IMG/VR virus record: IMGVR_UViG_3300023174_005350 | Coordinates: 1 to 64,000 of that record | Reading direction: 5' to 3' (one strand) | Length of the DNA: 64,000 bases | Origin: a virus | Made by a program: the position numbers and the translations under genes | In this document: positions 37,172 to 47,313 of the stretch, piece after piece | Layout of the letters: the number at the start of each line of letters is the position of its first letter | Position numbering within the stretch: position 1 is the stretch's first letter | The notes under the pieces: model-generated | Told to the model about the DNA's origin: nothing | Seen by the model: only the letters and a program-made list of their open reading frames with translations | The model's database searches: none

Positions 37172-38521
37172 ATGTCAGGTCAAACTCCAAATAACTCTTA
37201 TATATCTTCGCTTCTTAATGGGGTAGCTAGGCAAGTATTAGATTTAAAAAATACTTCCGTCGAATCAGCATTACGCTTAATGATGACGGAATTTTTTAAA
37301 AACGACACATTAAAAAATGTACAAGAATTTCAAGGAGAAATAGTTAGAATTGTAGAAGATAAAAAAGAATTTAATTTTTCTCCATTTAATATAATTAATA
37401 ATTTATCTAATACAAATAATTTTAGATATAAAGTTTGGATACCAGATCTTGGAAGTCTTTTAATTAATAAAACCCCATCTGATAATAATCCAAAAGAATC
37501 AATAATAATTGATTTATTGCCAGATTTTGTTATTGCTGATTCATCTATTACAAACTTGGCTGTTAAGGATATAGTTACGGTATCTTTTTTAGACCCAGTT
37601 AATTTTAAAAATGGCGTTATAAAGTCTAAAGCTAATAAAAGCTCTACTGGAGAAGCTGGATCAAATAATAATGGCAATAAGCCATCAAATCCATCTGGCG
37701 CTTTTCCAACACCATCACCAACTCCACCAGAAAAACAAGCCACAGGACAAAATGGCGATACGCAACCACGCCCTGATGATATAGATTTAATAATCTACAA
37801 ATGGGATATACCAGCACCTAGCGCCACAGCCACCCCACCAGACGCTAACGCTTCATCGGATAAGAAAAAGAAACCTAAAAAACCAGTAGGAGAAAATCAG
37901 GGAAATGGAAACGTAGTGCCATCTGGAAAAACAATAAAAGGTAGAAAAATACCAAAAACTCCAAGCGAAGAAGATGAAAAATATGTGGTTATTGAAGCTG
38001 CTGAAGCATTTAAAGAAATGGCTAAAGCGCTTAAAGATCAAAAAGGTTTAACTCTTACAGCTAATTCAGGCTATAGAGGCGCAGAAAAACAGATAAAATT
38101 GTTTAATGAAAGATGGGATATAAAATATGAAGCTAATAGACCAAAAAGATTAAGTAAAAAATCATATAGTAAAATTGGTGGAGAAAACGCACTTAATGAA
38201 AGAGGATTAGCAGAAGGTGTAGCCTGCGAACCTAGCCCAACTGGTCCGCATTTAAAAGGTAAGGCTATTGATATCTATGTTGGAAGTGTTTCATATCCCA
38301 AGGGACAAGAACCTAAAACATCAAAACAAAAACTTTTAGGAAAATTTAAATCAGATATATATTTATGGCTTAAGGATAATGCTTATAAATATGGGTTTTT
38401 TAATACTGGTGCCAATATAGAAACCACACCAGAAGCTTGGCATTGGTCTTATATAAAAGAGTGGAAAGGTAAAAAAGAACAGATAATACTTCCTCCAAAT
38501 AGCTTAGAGCAGGACAAATAA
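37172..38521 (+). CDS. gp5-like puncturing/hub protein with M15 peptidase domain (449 aa)
   Basis: Residues 60-150 look like an OB-fold domain (FRYKVWIPDLGSLLI...IVTVSFLDP), as in VgrG/gp5-type spikes. A Pro/Ser/Asn-rich linker (155-250) leads to an M15/VanY peptidase: TANSGYRG, GPHLKGKAIDIYVG (His and Asp ligands, about 360-367), EAWHWSYI (about 422-427). It would cut peptide cross-links of murein during injection, taking the place of the lysozyme in T4 gp5. First gene of the tail set. Confidence 0.7.
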   Translation: MSGQTPNNSYISSLLNGVARQVLDLKNTSVESALRLMMTEFFKNDTLKNVQEFQGEIVRIVEDKKEFNFSPFNIINNLSNTNNFRYKVWIPDLGSLLINKTPSDNNPKESIIIDLLPDFVIADSSITNLAVKDIVTVSFLDPVNFKNGVIKSKANKSSTGEAGSNNNGNKPSNPSGAFPTPSPTPPEKQATGQNGDTQPRPDDIDLIIYKWDIPAPSATATPPDANASSDKKKKPKKPVGENQGNGNVVPSGKTIKGRKIPKTPSEEDEKYVVIEAAEAFKEMAKALKDQKGLTLTANSGYRGAEKQIKLFNERWDIKYEANRPKRLSKKSYSKIGGENALNERGLAEGVACEPSPTGPHLKGKAIDIYVGSVSYPKGQEPKTSKQKLLGKFKSDIYLWLKDNAYKYGFFNTGANIETTPEAWHWSYIKEWKGKKEQIILPPNSLEQDK

Positions 38522-38565
38522 AATATTTCTATTAATTTTGTATTAAAATTAAAAACTTAAAAATT

Positions 38566-39459
38566 ATGAATAATGTTTACGAAACATCATCTTCAATTGA
38601 TATAAATAAAAAAAACGCAGAACATGGTTTTTTTAATAAACCATTATATGAGCCATCTAACCAAGTGGTTTTTAATAGCTCTATTGCGGAAAAAGTTATA
38701 TATGGAGAAAATAATACATATATTGTGCTTGGACGCGATAGGCCAAGCACATTAACTTCTGGATATGGCGGACTTGGACATAGTAAAGCGGGAGCAATAG
38801 ATATCGTAGTAGGGAGAGTATCTGCGGTCAATGGTAATGAGATAAAAGAAAACAAAGTAAATCCATCATTCTCAGCCGATGCTGCAAGAATTTATTTAAG
38901 TCAAAAATCTAATATAGATGAATATTTTCAAATCGGCTCAAATCCAATAAAAAATGGTTCTAAAGCTTTATCTGCTATTGGAATAAAAGCTGATGATATA
39001 AGAATTATAGCTAGAAATAGTTTAAAAATAGTTACTAGAACTGATCCATTGCTATCTAATAAAAATGTTCCGTATGACACGATGGGAATACAATTAATAG
39101 CAAATAACGATGAAGAAAGTTTACAGCCAATAGTATTAGGAAAAAATTTAGAAACAGCATTAAAGTCTTTACATAATCATTTACAAGATATTGTTTCACA
39201 TATAAAAAATTATGTTATTATACAGAACAAATTTAATGAACAAATATCGGATCATACACACTTTTCTCCGTTTTATGCTCAAAAAACTTCCATTGATCCA
39301 AAGGTGATGATGGAAGCTAAAAAGGCGGCTATAAAGACTTTTACTAATGTAGAAGATCAATTAATGAAAGATTGTAATAATTTAACCAGTTGGTTATCTA
39401 CTTATCTAGTAAACAATAAAAATAACTATATAAATAGTAAATATAATTTTTCAAATTAA
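38566..39459 (+). CDS. tail/baseplate structural protein (297 aa)
   Basis: Contains GRDRPSTLTSGYGG...GAIDIVVGR, a ring of Gly-rich strands, then KADDIRIIARNSLKIVTR, a motif I associate with spike or hub proteins next to gp5-like genes, and a helical C-terminal half. Probably virion structural; exact place in the baseplate unknown. Confidence 0.55.
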   Translation: MNNVYETSSSIDINKKNAEHGFFNKPLYEPSNQVVFNSSIAEKVIYGENNTYIVLGRDRPSTLTSGYGGLGHSKAGAIDIVVGRVSAVNGNEIKENKVNPSFSADAARIYLSQKSNIDEYFQIGSNPIKNGSKALSAIGIKADDIRIIARNSLKIVTRTDPLLSNKNVPYDTMGIQLIANNDEESLQPIVLGKNLETALKSLHNHLQDIVSHIKNYVIIQNKFNEQISDHTHFSPFYAQKTSIDPKVMMEAKKAAIKTFTNVEDQLMKDCNNLTSWLSTYLVNNKNNYINSKYNFSN

Positions 39460-39466
39460 GGCTTAT

Positions 39467-42400
39467 ATGAATAATTTTGATGATGTTAAGTATCCAAATA
39501 ATACAGGGCCAACGCATTTCTTAAATAAAGAAGAAGCTATCGTTGTAACCACTAGAGAAAAAATATTAACTTCTGGAGTTGTTGCTCTTGTTGGAAATAG
39601 ACGCTTGCCTAAAGATACAAAAGTTATTGTTTTGGAAGAATGTCTAGGATTAAGTTCAATATGGAGTTATGTAAAACTTCTAGATGATACATATGGATAC
39701 ATTATCAATAATAGCTTAAGTCCATTACCAAGTACTAAACAGTCATTTTCATGCTCAACAGACAATCAGCATCAGCCGGATCCACTTACACCAGCTATTG
39801 ACTGGAGAGAGCAAAAGCCAAATATCGTTTATATTGATAAAAATTCTGGTAAGGCATGTGTACATTTAGAACTTGAATATCAAACTGTAAACGGCAAAGA
39901 AGATTTAAAAGAAAAAATTAAAGAAGGTTATTATTTAGGTACTTCTCTAATATTACATGAAAATAATAAAAGATACGATAGACAATATGTGGAATATTTA
40001 ACAAATAATTTTTTCTTATTTGCTCAAGCAGAAGAATATTATTTTCCATTAAGAAACTGTTCTACATTAAGAGTTTATGTAACAATACCTATTAGATATT
40101 TATATAGCAATTCAATACCACCATCAGAAGTTCCAGCAGATAACACAGAAGCAGATTTAGAACAATTATTTGGTCAAGCTGCTGTAAACTTCGATGATAC
40201 GCTTTTTTCCGAAAAAGATATAGAACAAACTAATACAACAAACGCCACTGAACAACCGAAATATACTGAAAGAATATTTAAAGATTATTCACAATTTGAT
40301 AATTTTATTAAAGCACTAAGCTATGACTTAGGACAATATCAATTATTATATGCATCTGGCGAATGGGATATTTTACCAGAAGGAATAAACATAAATTTTG
40401 TTGCTGAAATAGCTAATTTAAATATATTTTTTAAAAAAATAAATACTTTTATATATGATAATATATCTAATGCGGGCACCGCAAATGCTTTAACCCCATA
40501 TGTTAATTTATTTACCTTTCAAGACAATAAATGGAAAGGAAAATTAAAGTTTTATATTGACACAGAAGATCTAAAAATAGTTGATATAGTTTTATTTGAT
40601 GAACTAACTGATAAAAAGATTCCATTAAATGCAGGCTATTATTCCACTTTAAATGATGAAATAATAAAAAATAAAACTATAGTAAATTATTTATTAAAAA
40701 TACAAAAAAGCAGTATATTAGAAAATATAGTTGGCGATATTGGTGAAAAAGTTGGTGAAGCGGTTAATACAGTAGCGCAAACAGCGAATGCAACTGGTAA
40801 TAATATTTCTGCTGGTATTAATCAAGCTATAAGTTCTGGTTCTGCTACCATAGGCTCTGTAAGCCAAGATGGTGCTATACAGAATATAGCTGGAAGCATA
40901 TCAGAACAAGCAGCCAATGCGGCTAATAGTTCTTTAGATGCGGCACAGAATGCATTAAATAACGCCAATGTAACCCTTAAGATGTTAAATCCAGATGAAG
41001 GCATGAGAGTTTTTCTCTTAGAAAAACATGAGCCAGTAGTTACTTCGATAAACAGGCGTTCTATGGATTTAGCGAAATGTATACAATCAAATTATGAATT
41101 ACTAACTGATGTAACTAAAAATTATAATAATCCAGCCTTAATAAAACAATATAATGATGCCAGAAAGACAACCGCAGCAAAGCAAAGAGAATTAGAAGGA
41201 GATTTTTTTCAAAAAGCACTATCAAATGATATTAGTAAAATATCTGATAGAAGACTTAGAAAGTTATTTGGTCTTGATCCATTAGTGTCCAAGCCAAATG
41301 ATCCTATTGGTCAATTAAATGAGATATTAGAGATAATAAACTTATTTGATATTCAAAGATTTCTTTTAGAATATTTAAAATGCCAAACGATAGATTTTAA
41401 TCCGCAGCAATTTAATGAACTAATAAGCAAATATCAAAATGTAAAAAAAATGCTAGACGAATTAGCAATTACAACTGTTTGCAATCCATATTTTAAAAAT
41501 ACATTAAAAACTTACTCAACCTTTACTATACCCGTTTTACCAACGCAAAATTCAAATCAATCTTTAATTGAACAATTATTAAAATTAGTATTCAAAGTAA
41601 CTAATGATTTAATAGTATTAGGTATAAGACAACTTTTAACACAATCATTTAAAAATTGTATTGATGATAAAACAAGAAATAATACGCCAAATGGATTTAC
41701 TAATAATCTAGATCCAGCTGCTGGCGTCAATGATCCTGCCATAAATGATTTACTAGATGATTTATATGGTGGGATATATGACGAAAATGGCGATATTGAT
41801 CCTAAAGCACAAGAAGCGGCAAAAGAAAAATTAAAAAATCTATTAGATGAATTGAGTAATTGTTTATCTACTAGAGAATTATGTGCATTGTTAACTGGTA
41901 AAGCTATTAATGATTCTGTTATTGATGCAATAATATCTTTTATAAAAATAAAATATCCTGATCTTGCGGGTAAATTTAATAACAAAGATTATATAGTAAA
42001 TTTCTTCCTTATCTTAGGTAGCAATATTGGCGAAGAAGTAAAAGTTTGCGATGATTTGACTTTTGACTCTACTTTTAACAAGAATCCTCTTTGCGACGAT
42101 GGAACAATACAAAATCTTAGAGATGCTTTATTATCTGGAAAAGGCTTAACTCCTGATCTAGTAAATGATTTATTAAATGATATAAATGATAAGAAAGCAA
42201 AAAACTTAGATGATTTATTAAAGTTCCTAGATTCAGACGAGCCATTTGATTTTAATAATATTCCATCTATCCTATGCCAAAACGGCGTACCGCCAGCTAT
42301 AAAAATTTCACCATCCATGGATAGCTTCAAGACATTATTAAATACATTATTAAAAGATGTATATAATACTTTTGATGCTGAAGCAAAAAATTGGTATAAA

Positions 42401-45073
42401 ACAACTTATTCAATTAGTAGTTCAAGTCCAAATTCATTAAAATTTGATGATAACGGACGAATAGTGACTAATGTATCAAGTGATTCTCTTGGAAATAATG
42501 ATGGAGCACAAAGTGGATCTCAAGAGTTTTTACCAAGTTATTTATTCAATAAAAACATAAACAATATTTCTTCGTTAACAACAGGAACTGAAGATTACAA
42601 ATATATTTCCTATAATATATTCTTGAATGGAATATCACAACAAGAATTAGACATTAATTTAATAGAAATAGGTACAAGAGAAAATATAAAAAACGCAGAA
42701 GATATTCTAAGAAAATTCTTAGGTAAATATAATAATTTATATAATCAATATTTAACTTTTGTCATAGCAGCCGGTGGTTTAGAGGGCATTAGAACTTTAA
42801 CTACTTCTACACAACAGACAAACCAGAGAAATAATACTGGAAATGCTGTTTCTAATACTCTTGATGCATTTGGTAAATTTGTCGGTGGTTTATACGGCTC
42901 ACAATTTGGATCTGAAATATCTAAATTTATAAGAGCGCAAGATATGTTTTTAATGAATAATCTTGTAGATATAAAAGATCAAAATAAAGAAAGCATTGCT
43001 GCAAATGCTTTATTGATGGCAGATTCTGGAATACCAGTATATTTGACGATTATGGATTTTTTGTCTAAATCACAAAGCCAGATGAAAAGTTTGATACAAT
43101 TAATGGCTAATAAACTTAGACCTTCTTCACAAAGTACATTTTTAGATAATGGAGTTGTCGGAAGCTATTCAGACATTAGTATTTTATTGGATGATGCAAT
43201 AAGAAGTTATAATTCTGTTAAAGAAAGTTATGATGTAATATTAAATTCAACAATTAAATATCCAAGTTTTGATATAAATTATGATAATGGTATAAAAGAA
43301 TATTTTAGTTTAAAAAATTACGATGAAACAAATCTATATGATATTAGTAGAATATTAGTAAAGAAAAATTCTAATAATTATTTAAGAATCGGCACAAGAA
43401 CGAAATTAAATGAAGAAACTACTAAGTTTATTTTTAATGATTTAAAAATAAATAAAAAAGATTTTAATAAAATTAAAGTTCTTGATTCATATATTGCATA
43501 TAAAAAAGATTTGTATAATAATGAAATAATTGAAGACATTACAGAAGAAGCTAATTTTGATTCCGCAAGTCTATATTCTTCTTTAGATAATTTATCTTTT
43601 AATAATTTAAAGAAAAAAATTGATAATAAAGATAATTTATTTAATAATTTACACATCCTTCCAATTACTAGCGGTTCTTCACCTAAACAGCCATATACAT
43701 ATTATTTTGGTGATAAACTGGTTATTAAACAAACCCAAGAACAAAAAGCATGTGGCGTTAGACCACATTATTTAGATATAGATAGTATTAAAGAAGATAT
43801 AATAAATGAAAAAGAAAAGAGTTTATGTTCTATAGAAGAAGTAAAAGATGAAAGATTATTAGCTAATCAACCAATAAATACTTCACAATTAGAAAATGTA
43901 GAAACATCCGAAACTCAAAATATAATCCTAAATGGCACATTTAGATTAGCAATCAGAACATATTTACACGACATATTACTTCGTAGCATTAATTTATTTT
44001 CCTATTTTGATCCACAAAGCTTAAGAAAAGAACAAAATTTTATTGATTTTATGGCATATCTAGTAGAATCGGAAATGCGCGGAACAGATAATACTTTCTT
44101 CAATTTAATGATTAACCATTTTAATAAAATGGCTAATTTAACTAATACTAAAACGCAAGAAGAAATACAATTTTTACAAAGGGATATGTTCCGCGACACA
44201 GTTGAAAAAGAACTGCAAAATTATGTATTGCCAAAATTAACAAAAAGAATTTGGGAAGATACAAATGCATATTTAATAAATCAAAAAGTAATAAAACCAG
44301 AACAAAAAATAAAATTAAATAATGTGCTAGATGAATATATAAAAGCTAATAATATTTTAATAGCAAAAAATAAATCAGTATATTTAAGAATTGATAAAGC
44401 AAAAGCAATAAAAGTATTTGATGGTGAATTACAAGCCTTTAGAAGTACAACAGATTATGATCTTTTATTTAATTATCTTTTCCCGCAAACTAAACAATTA
44501 AATTTCTTGTTTATGATGAGCGCTTTGTCAACTTCAACAAGACGCTCAGTAATAGAAGCCTTTAAAGATACTAAATCGTCTATTAGAAATTTGGCAATTA
44601 TAACGCAAACAAACGGTGCAGATGTCGTGCCTGATTTGACAAATGCTCAAGATATTGTCAATACAGATGACGAAGAAATGATAAAAAAATTCCTTTTTGA
44701 AGCTTTAATAAAGACTCCTTACTTAATTTTCAAAGGATATGCTGAGTCATCAGAACCAAACTTATTAATTTCTTCTGGTGTTTACAGAATATTAAGCGCG
44801 ATAATACCAGAAACTCCTTCTCTTATGATACCTGCAAATTCTGGTCTATTAGCTTTAGCAGGTCTATTGCCAATAAATCCAATAGTATATGGAATATATT
44901 TAGCTGGTTTATTCTGGTATGAAGATAAGTCCAGTAATAAAGACGCTGCCACTAAGTCCATGTTGTTAAACATGTTAGAAAAGTCAACTTCTGATATGAA
45001 TTGCGAAACTGTAACTAATAATAATCCAGATAAAATCGTATTAAATCAAGAAGGTATATACGAAACTAAATAA
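39467..45073 (+). CDS. very large tail/baseplate protein (1868 aa)
   Basis: Residues 25-90 look like an SH3-type beta domain. Residues about 430-510 are Ala/Ser/Gly-rich amphipathic helix (VGEAVNTVAQTANATGNN...). The rest is mostly helical with repeated coiled-coil segments; near the C-terminus a hydrophobic stretch (SGLLALAGLLPINPIVYGIY) could cross a membrane. Size and features would suit a tape-measure protein, but its place between spike and gp25-like genes would also suit a hub component. Confidence 0.6.
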   Translation: MNNFDDVKYPNNTGPTHFLNKEEAIVVTTREKILTSGVVALVGNRRLPKDTKVIVLEECLGLSSIWSYVKLLDDTYGYIINNSLSPLPSTKQSFSCSTDNQHQPDPLTPAIDWREQKPNIVYIDKNSGKACVHLELEYQTVNGKEDLKEKIKEGYYLGTSLILHENNKRYDRQYVEYLTNNFFLFAQAEEYYFPLRNCSTLRVYVTIPIRYLYSNSIPPSEVPADNTEADLEQLFGQAAVNFDDTLFSEKDIEQTNTTNATEQPKYTERIFKDYSQFDNFIKALSYDLGQYQLLYASGEWDILPEGININFVAEIANLNIFFKKINTFIYDNISNAGTANALTPYVNLFTFQDNKWKGKLKFYIDTEDLKIVDIVLFDELTDKKIPLNAGYYSTLNDEIIKNKTIVNYLLKIQKSSILENIVGDIGEKVGEAVNTVAQTANATGNNISAGINQAISSGSATIGSVSQDGAIQNIAGSISEQAANAANSSLDAAQNALNNANVTLKMLNPDEGMRVFLLEKHEPVVTSINRRSMDLAKCIQSNYELLTDVTKNYNNPALIKQYNDARKTTAAKQRELEGDFFQKALSNDISKISDRRLRKLFGLDPLVSKPNDPIGQLNEILEIINLFDIQRFLLEYLKCQTIDFNPQQFNELISKYQNVKKMLDELAITTVCNPYFKNTLKTYSTFTIPVLPTQNSNQSLIEQLLKLVFKVTNDLIVLGIRQLLTQSFKNCIDDKTRNNTPNGFTNNLDPAAGVNDPAINDLLDDLYGGIYDENGDIDPKAQEAAKEKLKNLLDELSNCLSTRELCALLTGKAINDSVIDAIISFIKIKYPDLAGKFNNKDYIVNFFLILGSNIGEEVKVCDDLTFDSTFNKNPLCDDGTIQNLRDALLSGKGLTPDLVNDLLNDINDKKAKNLDDLLKFLDSDEPFDFNNIPSILCQNGVPPAIKISPSMDSFKTLLNTLLKDVYNTFDAEAKNWYKTTYSISSSSPNSLKFDDNGRIVTNVSSDSLGNNDGAQSGSQEFLPSYLFNKNINNISSLTTGTEDYKYISYNIFLNGISQQELDINLIEIGTRENIKNAEDILRKFLGKYNNLYNQYLTFVIAAGGLEGIRTLTTSTQQTNQRNNTGNAVSNTLDAFGKFVGGLYGSQFGSEISKFIRAQDMFLMNNLVDIKDQNKESIAANALLMADSGIPVYLTIMDFLSKSQSQMKSLIQLMANKLRPSSQSTFLDNGVVGSYSDISILLDDAIRSYNSVKESYDVILNSTIKYPSFDINYDNGIKEYFSLKNYDETNLYDISRILVKKNSNNYLRIGTRTKLNEETTKFIFNDLKINKKDFNKIKVLDSYIAYKKDLYNNEIIEDITEEANFDSASLYSSLDNLSFNNLKKKIDNKDNLFNNLHILPITSGSSPKQPYTYYFGDKLVIKQTQEQKACGVRPHYLDIDSIKEDIINEKEKSLCSIEEVKDERLLANQPINTSQLENVETSETQNIILNGTFRLAIRTYLHDILLRSINLFSYFDPQSLRKEQNFIDFMAYLVESEMRGTDNTFFNLMINHFNKMANLTNTKTQEEIQFLQRDMFRDTVEKELQNYVLPKLTKRIWEDTNAYLINQKVIKPEQKIKLNNVLDEYIKANNILIAKNKSVYLRIDKAKAIKVFDGELQAFRSTTDYDLLFNYLFPQTKQLNFLFMMSALSTSTRRSVIEAFKDTKSSIRNLAIITQTNGADVVPDLTNAQDIVNTDDEEMIKKFLFEALIKTPYLIFKGYAESSEPNLLISSGVYRILSAIIPETPSLMIPANSGLLALAGLLPINPIVYGIYLAGLFWYEDKSSNKDAATKSMLLNMLEKSTSDMNCETVTNNNPDKIVLNQEGIYETK

Positions 45074-45103
45074 AAACACTAATTATTTGCAGGGAATCAA
45101 AAA

Positions 45104-45478
45104 ATGATCGGATATTCACCAAAGTTACCTCTTGCATATGATAGATCAGATGGTCCTTATCTATTAACAAAAGATATTAAAGAATTAACAAAGCAAAATT
45201 TAAAGATGCTTTTACTCACAGCACCGGGTGAAAGAGTAATGATTCCTAACTTTGGCGTTGGGTTAAAGAATTATCTTTTTTCGCAAGATAATGGAGAATT
45301 AAGACAAAAGCTAAATCAAGAAATTTATAAACAAGCTGATCAATATATACCTTATATAACCATCACTGAATTAGTATTTTCTCCTGTAGATTCTAATGAT
45401 TATAATACGCTTTATATATCAATAAGATATTCTATTGATGGTTTATCTATTAATGATGAATTAAATATCCAAATATAA
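45104..45478 (+). CDS. baseplate protein, GPW/gp25 family (124 aa)
   Basis: LTKQNLKMLLLTAPGERVMIPNFGVGLKNYLF is the diagnostic block of the gp25/W family; the C-terminal part ends in beta strands (YNTLYISIRYSIDG). gp25 is a sheath-initiator/wedge component of contractile tails. Its position just before the gp6-like gene matches other myoviruses. Confidence 0.85.
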   Translation: MIGYSPKLPLAYDRSDGPYLLTKDIKELTKQNLKMLLLTAPGERVMIPNFGVGLKNYLFSQDNGELRQKLNQEIYKQADQYIPYITITELVFSPVDSNDYNTLYISIRYSIDGLSINDELNIQI

Positions 45479-45507
45479 TCTATTTATTTATATTTGAGGC
45501 TAAATAA

Positions 45508-47313
45508 ATGGCAAAAAAAATCGTACCTATTAAATATACCAGCAGAGACTATGAAAGTATTAGAAATGATCTAATACAGCACGCTAAAAGATACTATCCA
45601 GAAACTTATAAAGACTTCAGCGAAGCATCTTTTGGTTCTCTAATGGTTGATACGGTAGCTTATGTAGGAGATATTTTATCTTTTTATTTAGATTATCAAG
45701 CAAATGAATCTTTTTTAGATACTGCATCTGAATTTAATAATATATTAAAGCTAGGCAGACAAACTGGCTATAAATTTTCTAATTCTAATTCATCTACCGG
45801 TATAGCTTCGTTTTATATATCTATTCCTGCAAATTCATCTGGTTTAGGGCCAAATATGGATTATGCCCCAATTCTTAAAAAAGGTAGCACTTTTAGTACC
45901 AATACAGCCGTCAGCTTTATATTAAATGAAGATGTGCGTTTTGATGATCCAAGAAATGAAATAAGAGTATTAAAAGTGGACGTTGATACAGGCACTCCAA
46001 TATTTTATGCTATAAAAGCAAAGGGTTCCGTTATATCTGGTGTTATAGGGGTAGAAAAAATACAAATTGGAGCTTATGAAAGATTTAAAAAAATAGCCTT
46101 GCAGCAATTAGATATTATAGAAATATTATCCGTATTTGATAACGAAGGTAATGAATATTACGAAGTGGATTATCTATCACAAAACATAATTTATAAATCT
46201 ATACCAAATAACAATATTCAAGAGTCTGGAATGGCAAAAGAAATTTTGAAACCATATTTAGTCCCAAGACGTTTCGTAGTAGATAATACGTTAAGAGAAA
46301 CCAGTTTGCAATTCGGCGCTAGCTCAGATCAGATTGTTCAAGATGATATGTCCATGATTGCAGAGCCAACTAATGTGGTATTAAATTTATTTGGTAAAGA
46401 ATATATTTCTAGTGATTCATTCGATCCAACAAGATTATTAAATAGTGATAAGTTTGGTGTTGGTCCTTCTGATACTACTTTAACTATTACTTATAGATAT
46501 AAAGATAGTAATACTCAAGTAAACTTTGCTGCTAATTCATTAACTAGAGTCAATAAAGCAGATTTATTATTTACCGATGAACAAAGTTTAAATGCAACAT
46601 TAAAAAATTCTATCATTAACAGTGTTGAAATCAATAATGATTCTCCGCTGTTAGGCGACAATACAGTTATAGACTCGGATGAGTTAAAAAGAAGAATAGA
46701 GAATGCTTTTGCATCACAAAATAGAGCAGTTACAGAAGCAGATTATAAGTCATTAACATACTTAATGCCACAAAAATTTGGTGCAATTAAAAGAGTAGCA
46801 GTAAAAAAAGATATTAATTCTCCAAGAAGAAATTTGAATCTTTATCTACTATGCGAAGGCTCAGACGGTTATCTAACTTCACCAAATCAATCAGTAAAAA
46901 ATAATTTAAAGACTTGGTTAGATAAAAATAGAATGATTAATGATACAATTGATATATTAGATGGTAAAGTGGTTAATTATGCTATAAATTTCGCGGCTGT
47001 TGGTTCTAGCAATAGGTCTAAATATGACATTTTAACTGATGCGATAAATCAAATAAAAATTGATTTTGCAACATTACCTGATTTTGGCGAACAATTTACG
47101 ATAACTAATGTTTACGATAGTTTAAAAAAAGTAGATGGCTTAATTGATGTAACATCCGTAACAATCGAAGAAAGAGTCGGCGGTCTATATTCAGACGCAC
47201 AATTTAATTTTAAAGCTTATACATCGCCAGATAATAGATATATTAAAGTACCTGATAACGTAATAATGGAATTAAAATATCCTAATAGTAATATTAAAGG
47301 AACTATTTTGTAA
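45508..47313 (+). CDS. baseplate wedge protein, gp6/J-like (601 aa)
   Basis: Starts IKYTSRDYESIRNDLIQH, with FSEASFGSLMVDTVAYVGDIL and YLDYQANESFLDTA, the start typical of gp6/J-type wedge proteins. Middle beta-rich; C-terminal portion has AVTEADYKSLTYLMPQKFG and RVAVKKDI, as in the conserved gp6 core. Wedge dimers of this family form the inner baseplate ring. Confidence 0.85.
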   Translation: MAKKIVPIKYTSRDYESIRNDLIQHAKRYYPETYKDFSEASFGSLMVDTVAYVGDILSFYLDYQANESFLDTASEFNNILKLGRQTGYKFSNSNSSTGIASFYISIPANSSGLGPNMDYAPILKKGSTFSTNTAVSFILNEDVRFDDPRNEIRVLKVDVDTGTPIFYAIKAKGSVISGVIGVEKIQIGAYERFKKIALQQLDIIEILSVFDNEGNEYYEVDYLSQNIIYKSIPNNNIQESGMAKEILKPYLVPRRFVVDNTLRETSLQFGASSDQIVQDDMSMIAEPTNVVLNLFGKEYISSDSFDPTRLLNSDKFGVGPSDTTLTITYRYKDSNTQVNFAANSLTRVNKADLLFTDEQSLNATLKNSIINSVEINNDSPLLGDNTVIDSDELKRRIENAFASQNRAVTEADYKSLTYLMPQKFGAIKRVAVKKDINSPRRNLNLYLLCEGSDGYLTSPNQSVKNNLKTWLDKNRMINDTIDILDGKVVNYAINFAAVGSSNRSKYDILTDAINQIKIDFATLPDFGEQFTITNVYDSLKKVDGLIDVTSVTIEERVGGLYSDAQFNFKAYTSPDNRYIKVPDNVIMELKYPNSNIKGTIL

